A DNA stretch of 64,000 nucleotides from JACVRX01 sp046726315 (GTDB lineage Bacteria > Actinomycetota > Actinomycetes > Jiangellales > Jiangellaceae), in NCBI GenBank assembly GCA_046726315.1, contig JBKPAG010000024.1:62001-126000 (forward strand), read 5' to 3'. A model generated the notes under the pieces. That model was not told the origin of the DNA. It saw only the letters and a program-made list of their open reading frames with translations, and searched no databases. Position 1 is the stretch's first letter, and every line of letters starts with the position of its first letter. Of the stretch, positions 25,976 through 36,484 are shown in pieces. The translations under genes were made by a program, and so were the position numbers.

Positions 25976-27034
25976 GTGACCGAGACGATGATGGCGCGTG
26001 AGATCGCCGAGCAACCGGAGGCGATCGCCCGGACCCTCGACGCGCTGCGACCGCTCCGCAGCGAGATCGCCGCGCTGGCGTCCGGTCGGCGAAACGTGCT
26101 GTTCGTCGCCCGCGGGTCGTCGGACAACGCGGCCATCTACGGCCGATACCTGATCGAGGTTCACGCGAGGCACCCTGCTGGGCTCGCGGCTCCGAGCGTT
26201 GCCACTCATTACCGAGCCACGCTCGACCTGTCGGAAGCCGTCGTCGTGTGTGTGTCACAGTCGGGCGAAACTCAGGAGATCGTGGACACCCTCAACTGGG
26301 CCAGGCGGTGCGGCGCGCGGACCGTCGCGGTCACCAATGGCGACGGCAGTGCGTTGGCGTTGGCGGCGGACGTCGCACTGATCACCAGGGCCGGACCCGA
26401 ATTCGCAGTCCCTGCCACCAAGTCGTACACCACGCAGCTGGCCGCGATGGCCATTCTGGCCAGCTCACTCGCCGATGATCAGACGGCGCTCGATGCCCAT
26501 CTCGACCGGGTCCCCGGAGAGGTCGAGCGGTTGATCGATGCGCACGCGGGTGTCGGGGAGGCCATCGATCGGCTCGCGGAGAGCGTCGAAACGCTGGTGA
26601 GCGGGCGCGGCATCGTGTTCGGGACCGCCCTGGAGACGGCGCTCAAGTTGGAGGAGACCTGCCTGCGACCGGTGCGCGGGCTGTCCTACGCCGACCTGCG
26701 GCACGGCCCGATCGCGGTCGTCGACGCCGACCACGCGGCCGTGCTCGTCTCCGCGGCCGACGGCCCGATCGTGGAAGGCATGACCGAACTGGCTCACGAC
26801 CTGCGCGCCCGCGGCGTGGCGGCAACCATCGGAATGGGCGGGGATGCGCGGTTCGCGGCCGCGTGTGATGTCGCTGCCGCGGGCCCAGACTTGCCCGAGC
26901 TGGTCGCACCGCTTGCGTTGGTCGTTCCGGCTCAGCTCGTCGTCGAAGGGCTGGCCCGTAGGCTCGGGCTGGACCCCGACGCGCCCCGCGGTCTGTCCAA
27001 GATCACTCAGACCGATCCCGTCGACCCCGACTGA
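25976..27034 (+). CDS. SIS-domain sugar-phosphate isomerase/deaminase (NagB-II type)
   Basis: 352 residues with two SIS folds. The first has FVARGSSDNAAIYGRYLIE and VVCVSQSGETQEIVD (phosphosugar-binding SQSGET). The second has FGTALETALKLEETCLRPVRG and SYADLRHGPIAVV. It resembles the isomerase half of GlmS without the glutaminase domain. Such stand-alone proteins are glucosamine-6-phosphate deaminases of the NagB-II type or related (AgaS) enzymes. Set between a GlcNAc-type EIIC and the EIIB/EIIA genes, deamination of glucosamine-6-P to fructose-6-P is the best guess. The GTG at 25976 is used; an ATG at 25988 is possible. EIIB follows 14 bp downstream. Confidence 0.85.
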   Translation: MTETMMAREIAEQPEAIARTLDALRPLRSEIAALASGRRNVLFVARGSSDNAAIYGRYLIEVHARHPAGLAAPSVATHYRATLDLSEAVVVCVSQSGETQEIVDTLNWARRCGARTVAVTNGDGSALALAADVALITRAGPEFAVPATKSYTTQLAAMAILASSLADDQTALDAHLDRVPGEVERLIDAHAGVGEAIDRLAESVETLVSGRGIVFGTALETALKLEETCLRPVRGLSYADLRHGPIAVVDADHAAVLVSAADGPIVEGMTELAHDLRARGVAATIGMGGDARFAAACDVAAAGPDLPELVAPLALVVPAQLVVEGLARRLGLDPDAPRGLSKITQTDPVDPD

Positions 27035-27048
27035 CTCGAAGGAGAACG

Positions 27049-27279
27049 ATGAGCGCCGCCGAGCAGATCCTCGCCGCCCTCGGCGGGGCTGAGAACGTCA
27101 TCGTTATCGAACCGTGCATCACCCGGCTGCGGGCAGAGGTCGAGGACCCCCGTCTGGTCGACGAGCCGGCGCTGAAGGCAGCCGGCGCGCATGGTGTGCT
27201 TCGGTCAGGGCACGCCGTCCAGGTTGTGGTCGGGCCGCAAGCCGATACGATCGCGTCCGACATCGACGACCTGATGTGA
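27049..27279 (+). CDS. PTS EIIB component, glucose/GlcNAc family
   Basis: 76 residues, cytoplasmic. The phospho-Cys is Cys23 in VIVIEPCITRLRAEVED, the standard EIIB site (DxCxTRLR-like). It takes phosphate from EIIA and gives it to the sugar at EIIC. The free-standing form is normal in actinobacteria (NagF-like). An AAGGAG lies about 7 nt upstream of the ATG. Its stop overlaps the GTG of EIIA, so the two are translationally coupled. It lies in the deaminase-EIIB-EIIA operon, divergent from the EIIC-ptsI operon. Confidence 0.93.
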   Translation: MSAAEQILAALGGAENVIVIEPCITRLRAEVEDPRLVDEPALKAAGAHGVLRSGHAVQVVVGPQADTIASDIDDLM

Positions 27280-27749
27280 CCTCGCACGAGGCAGCTACGG
27301 TCGTATTCGCACCGGTCGGCGGCCGGGCGCTGCCGCTGCACGAGGTGCCGGACCCGGTCTTCGCCGCAGCACTGGTGGGTCCCGGGGCGGCGATCGACCC
27401 GGCCGGCGGAGGCCGCGTGATCACGGTGTCTCCGGTCACCGGAAAGATCGTCAAACTCCATCCGCATGCCTTCATCGTGCAGACCGCCGACGGCGCCGCT
27501 GTGCTCGTGCACCTCGGTGTCGACACCATCCAACTGGCTGGCGAGGGCTTCGAGCTGCTCGTACCTGAAGGTGTCGAGGTCGCTGCGGGCGCCGGCATCG
27601 TCGCGTGGTACCCGGACCGTGTCGAGGCCCGTGGGTGGTACGCGGTCTGCCCCGTCGTCGCCCTCGACGCGCCGGCGTCGGCATTGTCGGGCGTGCGGGA
27701 ATTCGGTGACCTCGCGGCGGGCGATCCGCTGTTCACCTGGAACCGGTAG
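27276..27749 (+). CDS. PTS EIIA component, glucose family (Crr-like)
   Basis: 157 residues. It accepts phosphate from HPr and passes it to EIIB. His64 (in KLHPHAFIVQT) and His79 (in AVLVHLGVDTIQL) have the 15-residue spacing of E. coli EIIA-Glc His75 and His90; His79 is the expected phosphorylation site. It opens ATVVFAPVGGRALPLHEVPD and carries the usual VFAAALVGPGAAIDP stretch. I chose the GTG at 27276 because it overlaps the EIIB stop (GTGA); the longer open frame would run through EIIB. It is the last gene of its operon; a convergent flavoprotein gene ends 10 bp after its stop. Confidence 0.94.
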   Translation: MTSHEAATVVFAPVGGRALPLHEVPDPVFAAALVGPGAAIDPAGGGRVITVSPVTGKIVKLHPHAFIVQTADGAAVLVHLGVDTIQLAGEGFELLVPEGVEVAAGAGIVAWYPDRVEARGWYAVCPVVALDAPASALSGVREFGDLAAGDPLFTWNR

Positions 27750-27759
27750 CCGTCTCCGG

Positions 27760-29127
27760 TCAGAGCAGGTCTGCCGCTTTGCGGGCGGCAATGAGCACCG
27801 GATCCCAGACCGGAGAGAACGGCGGCGCGTAGGACAGGTCCACCATGGCCAACTCGGCCACCGTCAGCGCTGTCCAGAGCGCCAGGGCAAGCACGTCGAT
27901 GCGCTTGGCCGAGCCCTTCCGGCCCACGATCTGGGCGCCGAGCAGCCGGCCGCCCGGTTTCTCCGCGAGCACCTTCACCGTCATCGGCTTGGCTCCGGGG
28001 AAGTAGCCGGCCCGGGTTGTCGACTCGGTCGTCGCCGTAATGAACTCCAGCCCCGCCCGCTGAGCGTCTTTCTCCCGCAGACCGGAACGCGCCACCTCTA
28101 AGTCGCAGACCTTGCTGATGGCCGTGCGGACCACGCCAGGAAATATCGCGTTACCCCCGCCCAGGTTGGTACCCAGAACCCGGCCCTGCTTGTTGGCGTG
28201 CGTCCCCAGCGGCACATGCACCGATGTACGCGCCACCCGGTCGAAGCATTCGACGCAGTCGCCAGCAGCCCAGATGCCGTCCTGTCCCTCCACCCGCATC
28301 CGGTCATCGACCTGCAGTCCCCCGTGGTCGCCGACCGGTAGTTCTGCATCCCGCGCAAGCGACGCCGCAGGTCTCACACCGATGCCGAGGACGACGATGT
28401 CGGTCGGGTAGGTCCGTCCGCCGGCGACCACAGCTTGCACAATGCCGTCATCGCCGGCCTCGAATCCCTCGACTGGCGTATCGGTCTCGACCTCGATGCC
28501 CATGCCCTCCATCGCGTCGTGCACCTGGCGACCAAGGTCGGGGTCAAGGGTGGACATGGGTTCAGAGGCTTTGTCGATGACGGTCACGTCCAGGCCACGC
28601 TCGATCATGGCCTCGGCCATCTCGATGCCGATATACCCGCCACCGACGACGACCGCCCGCTTGGGATCGTTCTCGTCCAGCCGGTCGAGCAGGTCCGCGC
28701 CGTCGTCTAGTGTCTGCACGCCGTGGATCCCCACGCTGTCGATGCCAGGGATGTCTGGCCGGATCGGTTCGGCGCCCGTCGCGATGATCAGTTGGTCGAA
28801 CTCGATGGTCCCGGGTTCGTCGTTCTCTCGGTTCACGAAGTCGACAACCCGGCTTCCAGGGTCGATTCGCACCGCTTCCGTGCGCATCCGCACGTCGATC
28901 CCGTTCTTGCGGTGTTCCTCCGGCGTGCGGGCGACTAGCTCATCCGGGCCTTCGACCACACCGGCAACCCAGTACGGGATTCCGCACGCGGAATAGGACG
29001 TCCAGTGACCTCGCTCGAGCACGACGATGTCCAGGGTTCGGCCGTGCCGCTTCGCCACGCGCAGTGCTTGGGACGCGGCGCTCATTCCGCCTGCGTCACC
29101 GCCGATCACGACCACGCGTTCACTCAT
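27760..29127 (-). CDS. FAD/NAD disulfide oxidoreductase (CoA-disulfide reductase/NADH oxidase type)
   Basis: 455 residues. The FAD motif is VVVIGGDAGGMSAASQALRV. The catalytic Cys lies in YSACGIPYWVAG, typical of the single-Cys CoA-disulfide reductase, Npx and Nox group rather than of glutathione reductase (CxxxxC). The NAD motif is AVVVGGGYIGIEMAEAM and the second FAD motif GIWAAGDCVECFDRV. The C-terminal dimer domain covers about 330-455. It may reduce a low-molecular-weight disulfide or polysulfide, or oxidise NADH with oxygen. The ATG at 29127 lies 20 bp from six-box element B. Convergent with the EIIA gene. Confidence 0.88.
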   Translation of the reverse strand: MSERVVVIGGDAGGMSAASQALRVAKRHGRTLDIVVLERGHWTSYSACGIPYWVAGVVEGPDELVARTPEEHRKNGIDVRMRTEAVRIDPGSRVVDFVNRENDEPGTIEFDQLIIATGAEPIRPDIPGIDSVGIHGVQTLDDGADLLDRLDENDPKRAVVVGGGYIGIEMAEAMIERGLDVTVIDKASEPMSTLDPDLGRQVHDAMEGMGIEVETDTPVEGFEAGDDGIVQAVVAGGRTYPTDIVVLGIGVRPAASLARDAELPVGDHGGLQVDDRMRVEGQDGIWAAGDCVECFDRVARTSVHVPLGTHANKQGRVLGTNLGGGNAIFPGVVRTAISKVCDLEVARSGLREKDAQRAGLEFITATTESTTRAGYFPGAKPMTVKVLAEKPGGRLLGAQIVGRKGSAKRIDVLALALWTALTVAELAMVDLSYAPPFSPVWDPVLIAARKAADLL

Positions 29128-29146
29128 GGGCTCACCCTTCCCTAGT

Positions 29147-29312
29147 CACCTGATCGTCGATCCTGCACCTGATCAGCGTGTTGGAACTGATCAGGTGCGG
29201 CTACGCGGCGGGCCGGTGCCCCGACTGTGCACCTGGTCGCTTCTCGACACGTGGACCACCGACGATCAGGTGAAGCACGAGGCTCGGCAGACGCCGGTTA
29301 TGCACCTGATCG
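29147..29312. repeat. Six-box CACCTGATCG element, copy B
   Basis: Boxes start at 29147 (+), 29166 (+, ends A), 29188 (-, begins T), 29230 (+, CACCTGGTCG), 29263 (-) and 29303 (+). Three are exact and three carry one mismatch. Steps are 19, 22, 42, 33, 40, as in copies A and C. Boxes 2 and 3 here form a perfect inverted pair CACCTGATCA/TGATCAGGTG, since the mismatch in one is matched by a change in the other. It lies between the trmH-like gene 3' end and the flavoprotein gene start. Confidence 0.9.
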
Positions 29313-29346
29313 TCAGCGACCGTCGCCCAGCGCCGGAACCCTGGAA

Positions 29347-29973
29347 TCAGCTCACCGGTGACTGGCCGAAGCGGTGCCGGCGTATCCAAGCGTGCATTGC
29401 GATCGCCGCCGCCGCACCGGCGTTGATCGAGCGGGTGGACCCGTACTGTGCGATGGCCAGCAATGCGTCGACCCGATCGCGAGCGTCCTCGGACAGCCCC
29501 GGCCCCTCCTGCCCGAAGAGCAGCACGCAACGCTCCGGCAGGTCGAAGGTCTCCAGCGGCACCGCATCGGGCAAGTTGTCGACTCCCAGCACGGCCAGCT
29601 CGCGGTCGCGAGCCCACGTCATCAGGTCATCGACGGTCGCGTGGTGATGGACGTGCTGATAGCGGTCGGTGACCATGGCTCCTCGGCGGTTCCAGCGGCG
29701 ACGGCCCACGATGTGGACGGCCGATGCCAGGAACGCATTCGCCGTGCGGACCACCGAGCCGATATTGAGGTCGTGTCGCCAGTTCTCGATGGCGACGTGG
29801 AACGGGTGTCGGCGCGTGTCGAGGTCGGCGACGATCGCCTCGTGCCGCCAGTAACGGTACTGGTCTGCAACGTTGCGGCGGTCGCCCTCGCGCAACAGAT
29901 CGGGGTCGAGGCGGGGGTCGTCAGGCGGCGGACCGGTCCATGGGCCGACGCCCGGTTCGGCCTTTTCGTCCAC
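29347..29973 (-). CDS. TrmH/SpoU-family RNA 2'-O-methyltransferase
   Basis: About 208 residues. The SPOUT knot motifs are present: FHVAIENWRHDLNIGSVVRTANAFLAS with the motif-1 Asn and Arg (DLNIGSVVRTANAF), then CVLLFGQEGPGLSEDA (motif 2) and IAQYGSTRSINAGAAAAIAM (motif 3). SAM-dependent methylation of rRNA or tRNA ribose is the family function; the target nucleotide is not predictable. I chose the GTG at 29973; a longer frame would overlap the LemA-like gene. That gene ends 36 bp upstream on the same strand. Six-box element B is downstream. Confidence 0.88.
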   Translation of the reverse strand: MDEKAEPGVGPWTGPPPDDPRLDPDLLREGDRRNVADQYRYWRHEAIVADLDTRRHPFHVAIENWRHDLNIGSVVRTANAFLASAVHIVGRRRWNRRGAMVTDRYQHVHHHATVDDLMTWARDRELAVLGVDNLPDAVPLETFDLPERCVLLFGQEGPGLSEDARDRVDALLAIAQYGSTRSINAGAAAAIAMHAWIRRHRFGQSPVS

Positions 29974-30008
29974 GGCAGCCGAGCATGCCCGACGGCGCGA
30001 GCCGGCGG

Positions 30009-30530
30009 CTACTCGTCTTCGTAGGTCGTATCGACGGCCATACCCAGCGTGCGGACCACCCACCTGCCTGGAAACGACGCGGCCCGCCGGTGGAAAGCAT
30101 CAGCGCTCCGTTCGTAGACGGCACGGCGCGCGTCTATCCGCCGCTCGGCGTCGTCGAGGCGCGCACGTAGGGCCGTCACGTGCGGGTCCTCGAGCAGCCT
30201 GGGCGAGCCGGCCACAGCGTCGGACAGCTCCGCCATTGCGGCATCGAGATCCCGTTCGGCTATCACCTGCTGCTTGGGTGATGCTCCCGGAAGGTCTGCC
30301 ACGTCGCTGGCGTCGCGGATGCGATCCACCATGTCGATGCCGCTATCGGAACATACCCTGACGGCCTCGGCCAACTCTGTCGCCAGACCTCGACGCCGTC
30401 GAAGGGCGAGCAGCACCTGTTGCCACGATTCGTCGACCGTCGACTGCACCGATCGCAGCCGCATGGCCAGGAGGCCGGCGACGACGACCAATACAGCAAC
30501 CCCCATCGCGACGCCGATCCACACCCCCAT
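30009..30530 (-). CDS. LemA-like membrane protein
   Basis: 173 residues with one N-terminal membrane helix (about 4-24) and a long helical cytoplasmic part. The pattern STVDESWQQVLLALRRRRGL after the helix and the late ERRIDARRAVYERSADAFHR (an R..Y....... N-like stretch) match the LemA layout, but key LemA Asn residues are absent, so it is a distant member. The function is unknown in this family; some LemA genes are near protease or polyphosphate genes. The ATG is at 30530. The pyrE gene lies 82 bp upstream on the same strand, the trmH-like gene 36 bp downstream. Confidence 0.6.
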   Translation of the reverse strand: MGVWIGVAMGVAVLVVVAGLLAMRLRSVQSTVDESWQQVLLALRRRRGLATELAEAVRVCSDSGIDMVDRIRDASDVADLPGASPKQQVIAERDLDAAMAELSDAVAGSPRLLEDPHVTALRARLDDAERRIDARRAVYERSADAFHRRAASFPGRWVVRTLGMAVDTTYEDE

Positions 30531-30611
30531 CGCGATGATCGTAGGCCCGGTGGCTGCCCGTGGGTTGCCGGATCGGCGCTGGAAGTCGTCGTGACGACAG
30601 TGCAGCTGGCG

Positions 30612-31154
30612 TCAGGCCAGGCCGAGGTCGGCCAAGCGGTAAGCGGCGCGGTACTCGAGCCCGGCCCCCTCAATGCGTTCGCGGGCGCCGGTCGCGTTGT
30701 CGACGAGCACGGCGACGGCAACGACGTCAGCGCCTTCGGCGTACAGTGCCGCGACAGCGGCAAGCACGCTGGCGCCCGTTGTGGATGTGTCCTCGACTGC
30801 GAGCACCCGCCGACCGGCCACGTCAGGCCCCTCGATCCGACGCTGCAACCCATGAGCCTTTTCGCTCTTGCGGACGACGAACGCGTCGAGTAGCCGGCCG
30901 TGTGCCGCAGCGGTGTGGAGCATGGCAGCGGCGAGCGGGTCGGCGCCCAGCGTCAGCCCGCCGACGGCATCGAAGCTCAGGCCCGCAGTCAAGTCGAGCA
31001 TCACCTGACCCACCAACGGAGCTGCGCGGCCGTCGAGTGTGATGCGCCGCAGATCGATGTAGTGATCGGCTTCCCGCCCCGAGGACAGCACAACCCGGCC
31101 GCGGAACACCGCCTTCTCGACGATCTGGCGGCGCAACTCGTCCTGCACGCTCAC
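30612..31154 (-). CDS. pyrE: Orotate phosphoribosyltransferase
   Basis: 180 residues. It makes OMP from orotate and PRPP. The PRPP motif is RVLAVEDTSTTGASVLAAV, with the acidic pair ED. Other marks are VFRGRVVLSSGREADHYIDL, GLTLGADPLAAAML and FVVRKSEKAHG (Lys of the flexible loop). The frame is open to 31184, but I chose the GTG at 31154 (SVQDELRRQIVEKA) because homology starts there. A GTG at 31148 is also possible. No Shine-Dalgarno is seen. The start is about 38 bp from a palindromic element that also precedes purD. Confidence 0.93.
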   Translation of the reverse strand: MSVQDELRRQIVEKAVFRGRVVLSSGREADHYIDLRRITLDGRAAPLVGQVMLDLTAGLSFDAVGGLTLGADPLAAAMLHTAAAHGRLLDAFVVRKSEKAHGLQRRIEGPDVAGRRVLAVEDTSTTGASVLAAVAALYAEGADVVAVAVLVDNATGARERIEGAGLEYRAAYRLADLGLA

Positions 31155-31191
31155 GATAAGCGAGCGTACGACGCGACACATCACCCAATCT

Positions 31192-31262
31192 GTCCTCGCT
31201 GAACAACTCCGCGTTAACCGGCCAGTTGGCGGGTCAATACACGGATTTATTCAGCGAGGACG
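31192..31262. repeat. Palindromic element, copy 2 (upstream of pyrE)
   Basis: A 71 bp element with arms GTCCTCGCTGAACAACTCCG and ACGGATTTATTCAGCGAGGACG. Read inverted, the right arm is GTCCTCGCTGAATAAATCCG. The arms match those of copy 1 (15747-15819) closely; the centres do not. It lies 38 bp upstream of the pyrE start. Its right arm supplies the stop codon of a 29-residue frame running in from the other side, which suggests that the element was inserted into older coding DNA. Confidence 0.85.
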
Positions 31263-31340
31263 CGGGCGGCGGCCTAGCGCGGCGGACTGCGCCTTCTTGA
31301 CGTTGCGCATCGCGGCCGCACACTGCTCTTCGGTTGCCAT
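31251..31340 (-). pseudogene. Short frame cut by the palindromic element
   Basis: ATG at 31340 opens a 29-residue frame (MATEEQCAAAMRNVKKAQSA...) that ends in a TGA inside the right arm of the palindromic element. The first 20 residues look protein-like (charged, helical) and GC-rich at the third position, but no family is recognised and no Shine-Dalgarno is seen. It is best read as the first part of a gene interrupted by the element, or as chance. It lies 29 bp after the SDR gene stop on the same strand. Confidence 0.3.
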
Positions 31341-31369
31341 GCGAGTCGGATACCCCGATCCAGGCGCGC

Positions 31370-32155
31370 TCACGTCCGTGGATTCTCCCGACGGCGGCCG
31401 GCCGGATACCGGCGGCCGGCGGCGATCACCGCACGGCGTGGCAGCCGAGGCATGACGGTGGCAACCGCCTTGTAGACAACACCAGGAATGGACACCGTCT
31501 TGCCGCGGGCCAGATCCCGCATCGCGGCCCGCACCAGATCGTCGGCGTCGAGCCAGAGGTAGGACGGCAGCGCCGACATGTCAATCCCGGCCCGATCGTG
31601 CATCTCGGTGCGTACGAAGCCCGGAGCCAAGACCATGGCCCGAACGCCCGTTCCGGACAGCGCGCCGGCCAGCCCCTCAGTGAACGCCGTGACGTAGGCC
31701 TTGGCGGCGCTGTAGCTGCCGCGCGGCACAAAGCCCGCAACGGACGACACGTTGACGACGGCTCCGCGTCCCCGCTCTATCATGCCGGGCACAGCTGCGA
31801 GCGTCAGCCGCAGCACGGCCCGCACAAGCACGTCGAGCAACCGCTCCTCGTCAGCGATGTCATTGGCGAGGAATCGACGGCGCAGGCTGAAGCCGGCGTT
31901 GTTGACGAGCAGGTCCACTGGGCGGTCGCCGTCGCGCAGCCGCTTCTCGACCAGAGCCGTGCCGGACGGCGTCGACAGATCGGCCCGCAGCACTTCGGCT
32001 TCCACATTGTGCCGAGAGCGCAAGTTGGCGGCGAGACTCTCCAGCCGTTCGACGTCGCGCGCGACCAGCACCACGTCGTCGCGCGCTGCCGCGAGTTGCC
32101 GGGCGAAGGCCAGCCCGATCCCCGACGTCGCGCCGGTCACCACCGCCGTCGGCAT
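31370..32155 (-). CDS. Short-chain dehydrogenase/reductase
   Basis: 261 residues, classical SDR. Dinucleotide motif VVTGATSGIGLAFARQLA at the N terminus, LVNNAGFSL (NNAG), and the catalytic triad in VVNVSSVAGFVPRGSYSAAK: Ser, then Tyr and Lys of YSAAK, with a preceding NVSS. The C terminus reads KTVSIPGVVYKAVATVMPRL, which resembles actinobacterial 'SDR family' proteins that act on lipids or ketones; the substrate is unknown. The ATG at 32155 is 24 bp from the clpB stop, so it could be read through from clpB. The basic tail (RRYPAGRRRENPRT) is unusual but may help membrane contact. Confidence 0.85.
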   Translation of the reverse strand: MPTAVVTGATSGIGLAFARQLAAARDDVVLVARDVERLESLAANLRSRHNVEAEVLRADLSTPSGTALVEKRLRDGDRPVDLLVNNAGFSLRRRFLANDIADEERLLDVLVRAVLRLTLAAVPGMIERGRGAVVNVSSVAGFVPRGSYSAAKAYVTAFTEGLAGALSGTGVRAMVLAPGFVRTEMHDRAGIDMSALPSYLWLDADDLVRAAMRDLARGKTVSIPGVVYKAVATVMPRLPRRAVIAAGRRYPAGRRRENPRT

Positions 32156-32179
32156 ACCGCGATCCTTACGTGCCCACGG

Positions 32180-34762
<2,583 letters not shown>

Positions 34763-34816
34763 CGGTCTCCCAGTGAGCCGTTGTCATCAGTGTCTACCCA
34801 ACCCAACCATCCCAAA

Positions 34817-34837
34817 CTTGAGCCTGTTCCGCTCAAC
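34817..34837. promoter_or_regulatory. HspR operator (HAIR) upstream of clpB
   Basis: CTTGAGC-CTGTTCC-GCTCAAC matches the HAIR inverted repeat CTTGAGT-N7-ACTCAAG with the 7 bp spacer, with G/C rather than T/A at the inner pair. It is 55 bp upstream of the clpB ATG, and 41 bp before the divergent FAD dehydrogenase start. HspR with DnaK as co-repressor would bind here. The repressor gene hspR lies only 1.6 kb away. Confidence 0.8.
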
Positions 34838-34877
34838 TCCTAACTGGCACGTTGGGTGGCGTGGCAGGGTTGACGGG

Positions 34878-36248
34878 GTGACACTGCTTGACCGGCTCGC
34901 GGCCATAGTCGGCCCGGAGCATGTGCTGACCGACGGTGCGCTCACCCTCGGATACCGCACCGACTGGACCGGCCGGTGGGAAGGACGAACACTGGCCGTC
35001 GTCCGCCCGGCCACGACCGCCGAGGTGGCCGACGTCGTCCGTGCCTGTGCAACGGCTGGGGTCTCACTGGTGCCGCAGGGCGGCAACACCGGCCTGGTCG
35101 GGGCATCCATCGCACATGACGGCGAGGTGATCCTGAGCCTGCGCCGATTAGACGTCATCGAGTCCGTGGATCCTGTCGAGCGAACCATTTCTGCTGGAGC
35201 GGGTGTGACCGTCGCGGCTGCGCAACGCGCGGCGACCGATTCTGGACTCGTGTTGGGCATCGACCTGGCTGCGCGGGACTCGGCCACGCTCGGAGGAGTG
35301 GTCGCGACGAACGCCGGCGGGCTGCGGGTCGTTCGTCACGGGTCCACCCGGGCACAGACACTCGGCTTGGAGGCGGTTCTGGCCGACGGGTCGGTGCTGC
35401 GCCGGTGGAACGGCCTGGCCAAGGACAACGTCGGCTACGACCTGATCGGACTGCTGACCGGTAGTGAGGGCACTCTCGCCGTCATCACGTCGGTACTCAT
35501 GCGCCTGGTCTCTCTTCCGCGGGGTGTGCAGGTGGCGCTGGTCGGCGTCTCCTCGCTGGATGCGGCCACATCCGTGTTGGCGGCCGTCCGGAATGCTGGG
35601 CTGACCGTCGAGGCGGCCGAGTACTTTCATGCGGATGGGCTGGCGCTGGTTCGGTCCTCGTCGGGTCTGCGCCCGCCGTTTGCTCGGGAGTACCCGACCT
35701 ACCTCCTGGTGGAACTCTCCCGTACCAGTGCGGACGAGGTGGCGGAGACCCTTGCCGGGCAGGGCGACCTGATTGGCGACGCGACCGTGGACGTGGGGCC
35801 CGGTAGTCGGTTCTGGGCCTACCGGGAGGGTCATACGGAGGCGATCAGCGCGGCCGCACCATCATTCGGTGGAGCGCCGGTAAAGCTGGACGTCTCCGTC
35901 CCAACGAGCCGAATCGCCCGCTTCGAGGCAGCACTTCGGACGATGGTGGCTGGGCGGTTCGATGGGGTAGAGGTGGTGACCTTCGGGCACCTTGCCGAGG
36001 GCAATGCGCACATCAACCTGCTCGGGCTGTCGCTCGAGTCAGCCAACGATGCCACCGACCTCGTACTTCGGCTCGTCATCGAGTTCGGCGGCAGCATCAG
36101 CGCCGAGCACGGAATCGGCCGCGCCAAGCAGCCGTGGCTATCGATGGCCCGGTCGCCCGCCGACGTGGCCGCCATGCAGGCGATCAAGCGCGCCCTCGAC
36201 CCGGCTGGCGTCTTCTCACCCGGCGTCATGCTTCCGCCTGCCAGCTGA
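34878..36248 (+). CDS. FAD-linked D-2-hydroxyacid dehydrogenase/oxidase (GlcD/DLD type)
   Basis: 456 residues. The FAD PCMH-type domain is near the N terminus: EVADVVRACATAGVSLVPQG, then GGNTGLVGASIAHDGEVILS, and the C-terminal FAD-oxidase domain ends VISAEHGIGRAKQPWL-like (SAEHGIGRAKQPWLSM). This order matches D-lactate, glycolate and D-2-hydroxyglutarate dehydrogenases (FAD_binding_4 and FAD-oxidase_C). The acceptor is unknown. The GTG at 34878 (TLLDRLAAIVGPEHVLTD) is chosen because homology begins there; a longer frame would include the clpB leader. Divergent from clpB with the HAIR site in the gap. Six-box element C lies just after its stop. Confidence 0.85.
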   Translation: MTLLDRLAAIVGPEHVLTDGALTLGYRTDWTGRWEGRTLAVVRPATTAEVADVVRACATAGVSLVPQGGNTGLVGASIAHDGEVILSLRRLDVIESVDPVERTISAGAGVTVAAAQRAATDSGLVLGIDLAARDSATLGGVVATNAGGLRVVRHGSTRAQTLGLEAVLADGSVLRRWNGLAKDNVGYDLIGLLTGSEGTLAVITSVLMRLVSLPRGVQVALVGVSSLDAATSVLAAVRNAGLTVEAAEYFHADGLALVRSSSGLRPPFAREYPTYLLVELSRTSADEVAETLAGQGDLIGDATVDVGPGSRFWAYREGHTEAISAAAPSFGGAPVKLDVSVPTSRIARFEAALRTMVAGRFDGVEVVTFGHLAEGNAHINLLGLSLESANDATDLVLRLVIEFGGSISAEHGIGRAKQPWLSMARSPADVAAMQAIKRALDPAGVFSPGVMLPPAS

Positions 36249-36317
36249 AAATGAGGCCGAGGCGGGGCCAACCCTCAGGTTTGGGGGGTGCGGGCAATCC
36301 GGTGAGCGTGCGCGGGA

Positions 36318-36484
36318 AGATCAGGTGATGATTCGACCGAACCTCGGGCGCAGCATTCACCTGATCGTTTGAGGTCCACCGACTGAGACACGATCAGGTG
36401 AGCATCCGGTTGCTGCTATCCAGCTGACGCCTTCACCTGATCGCTGACGGCGCGGCGATCAGGTGAAGTAACCGAGATCAGGTG
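36318..36484. repeat. Six-box CACCTGATCG element, copy C (inverted)
   Basis: Boxes start at 36318 (-, begins A), 36358 (+), 36391 (-), 36434 (+), 36456 (-) and 36475 (-, begins A). Four are exact, two have one mismatch. Read from right to left the order is + + - + - + with steps 19, 22, 43, 33, 40, so this is the same element as A and B in the opposite direction. It lies between the 3' ends of the FAD dehydrogenase and hspR; the rightmost box contains the hspR stop codon. Confidence 0.9.
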
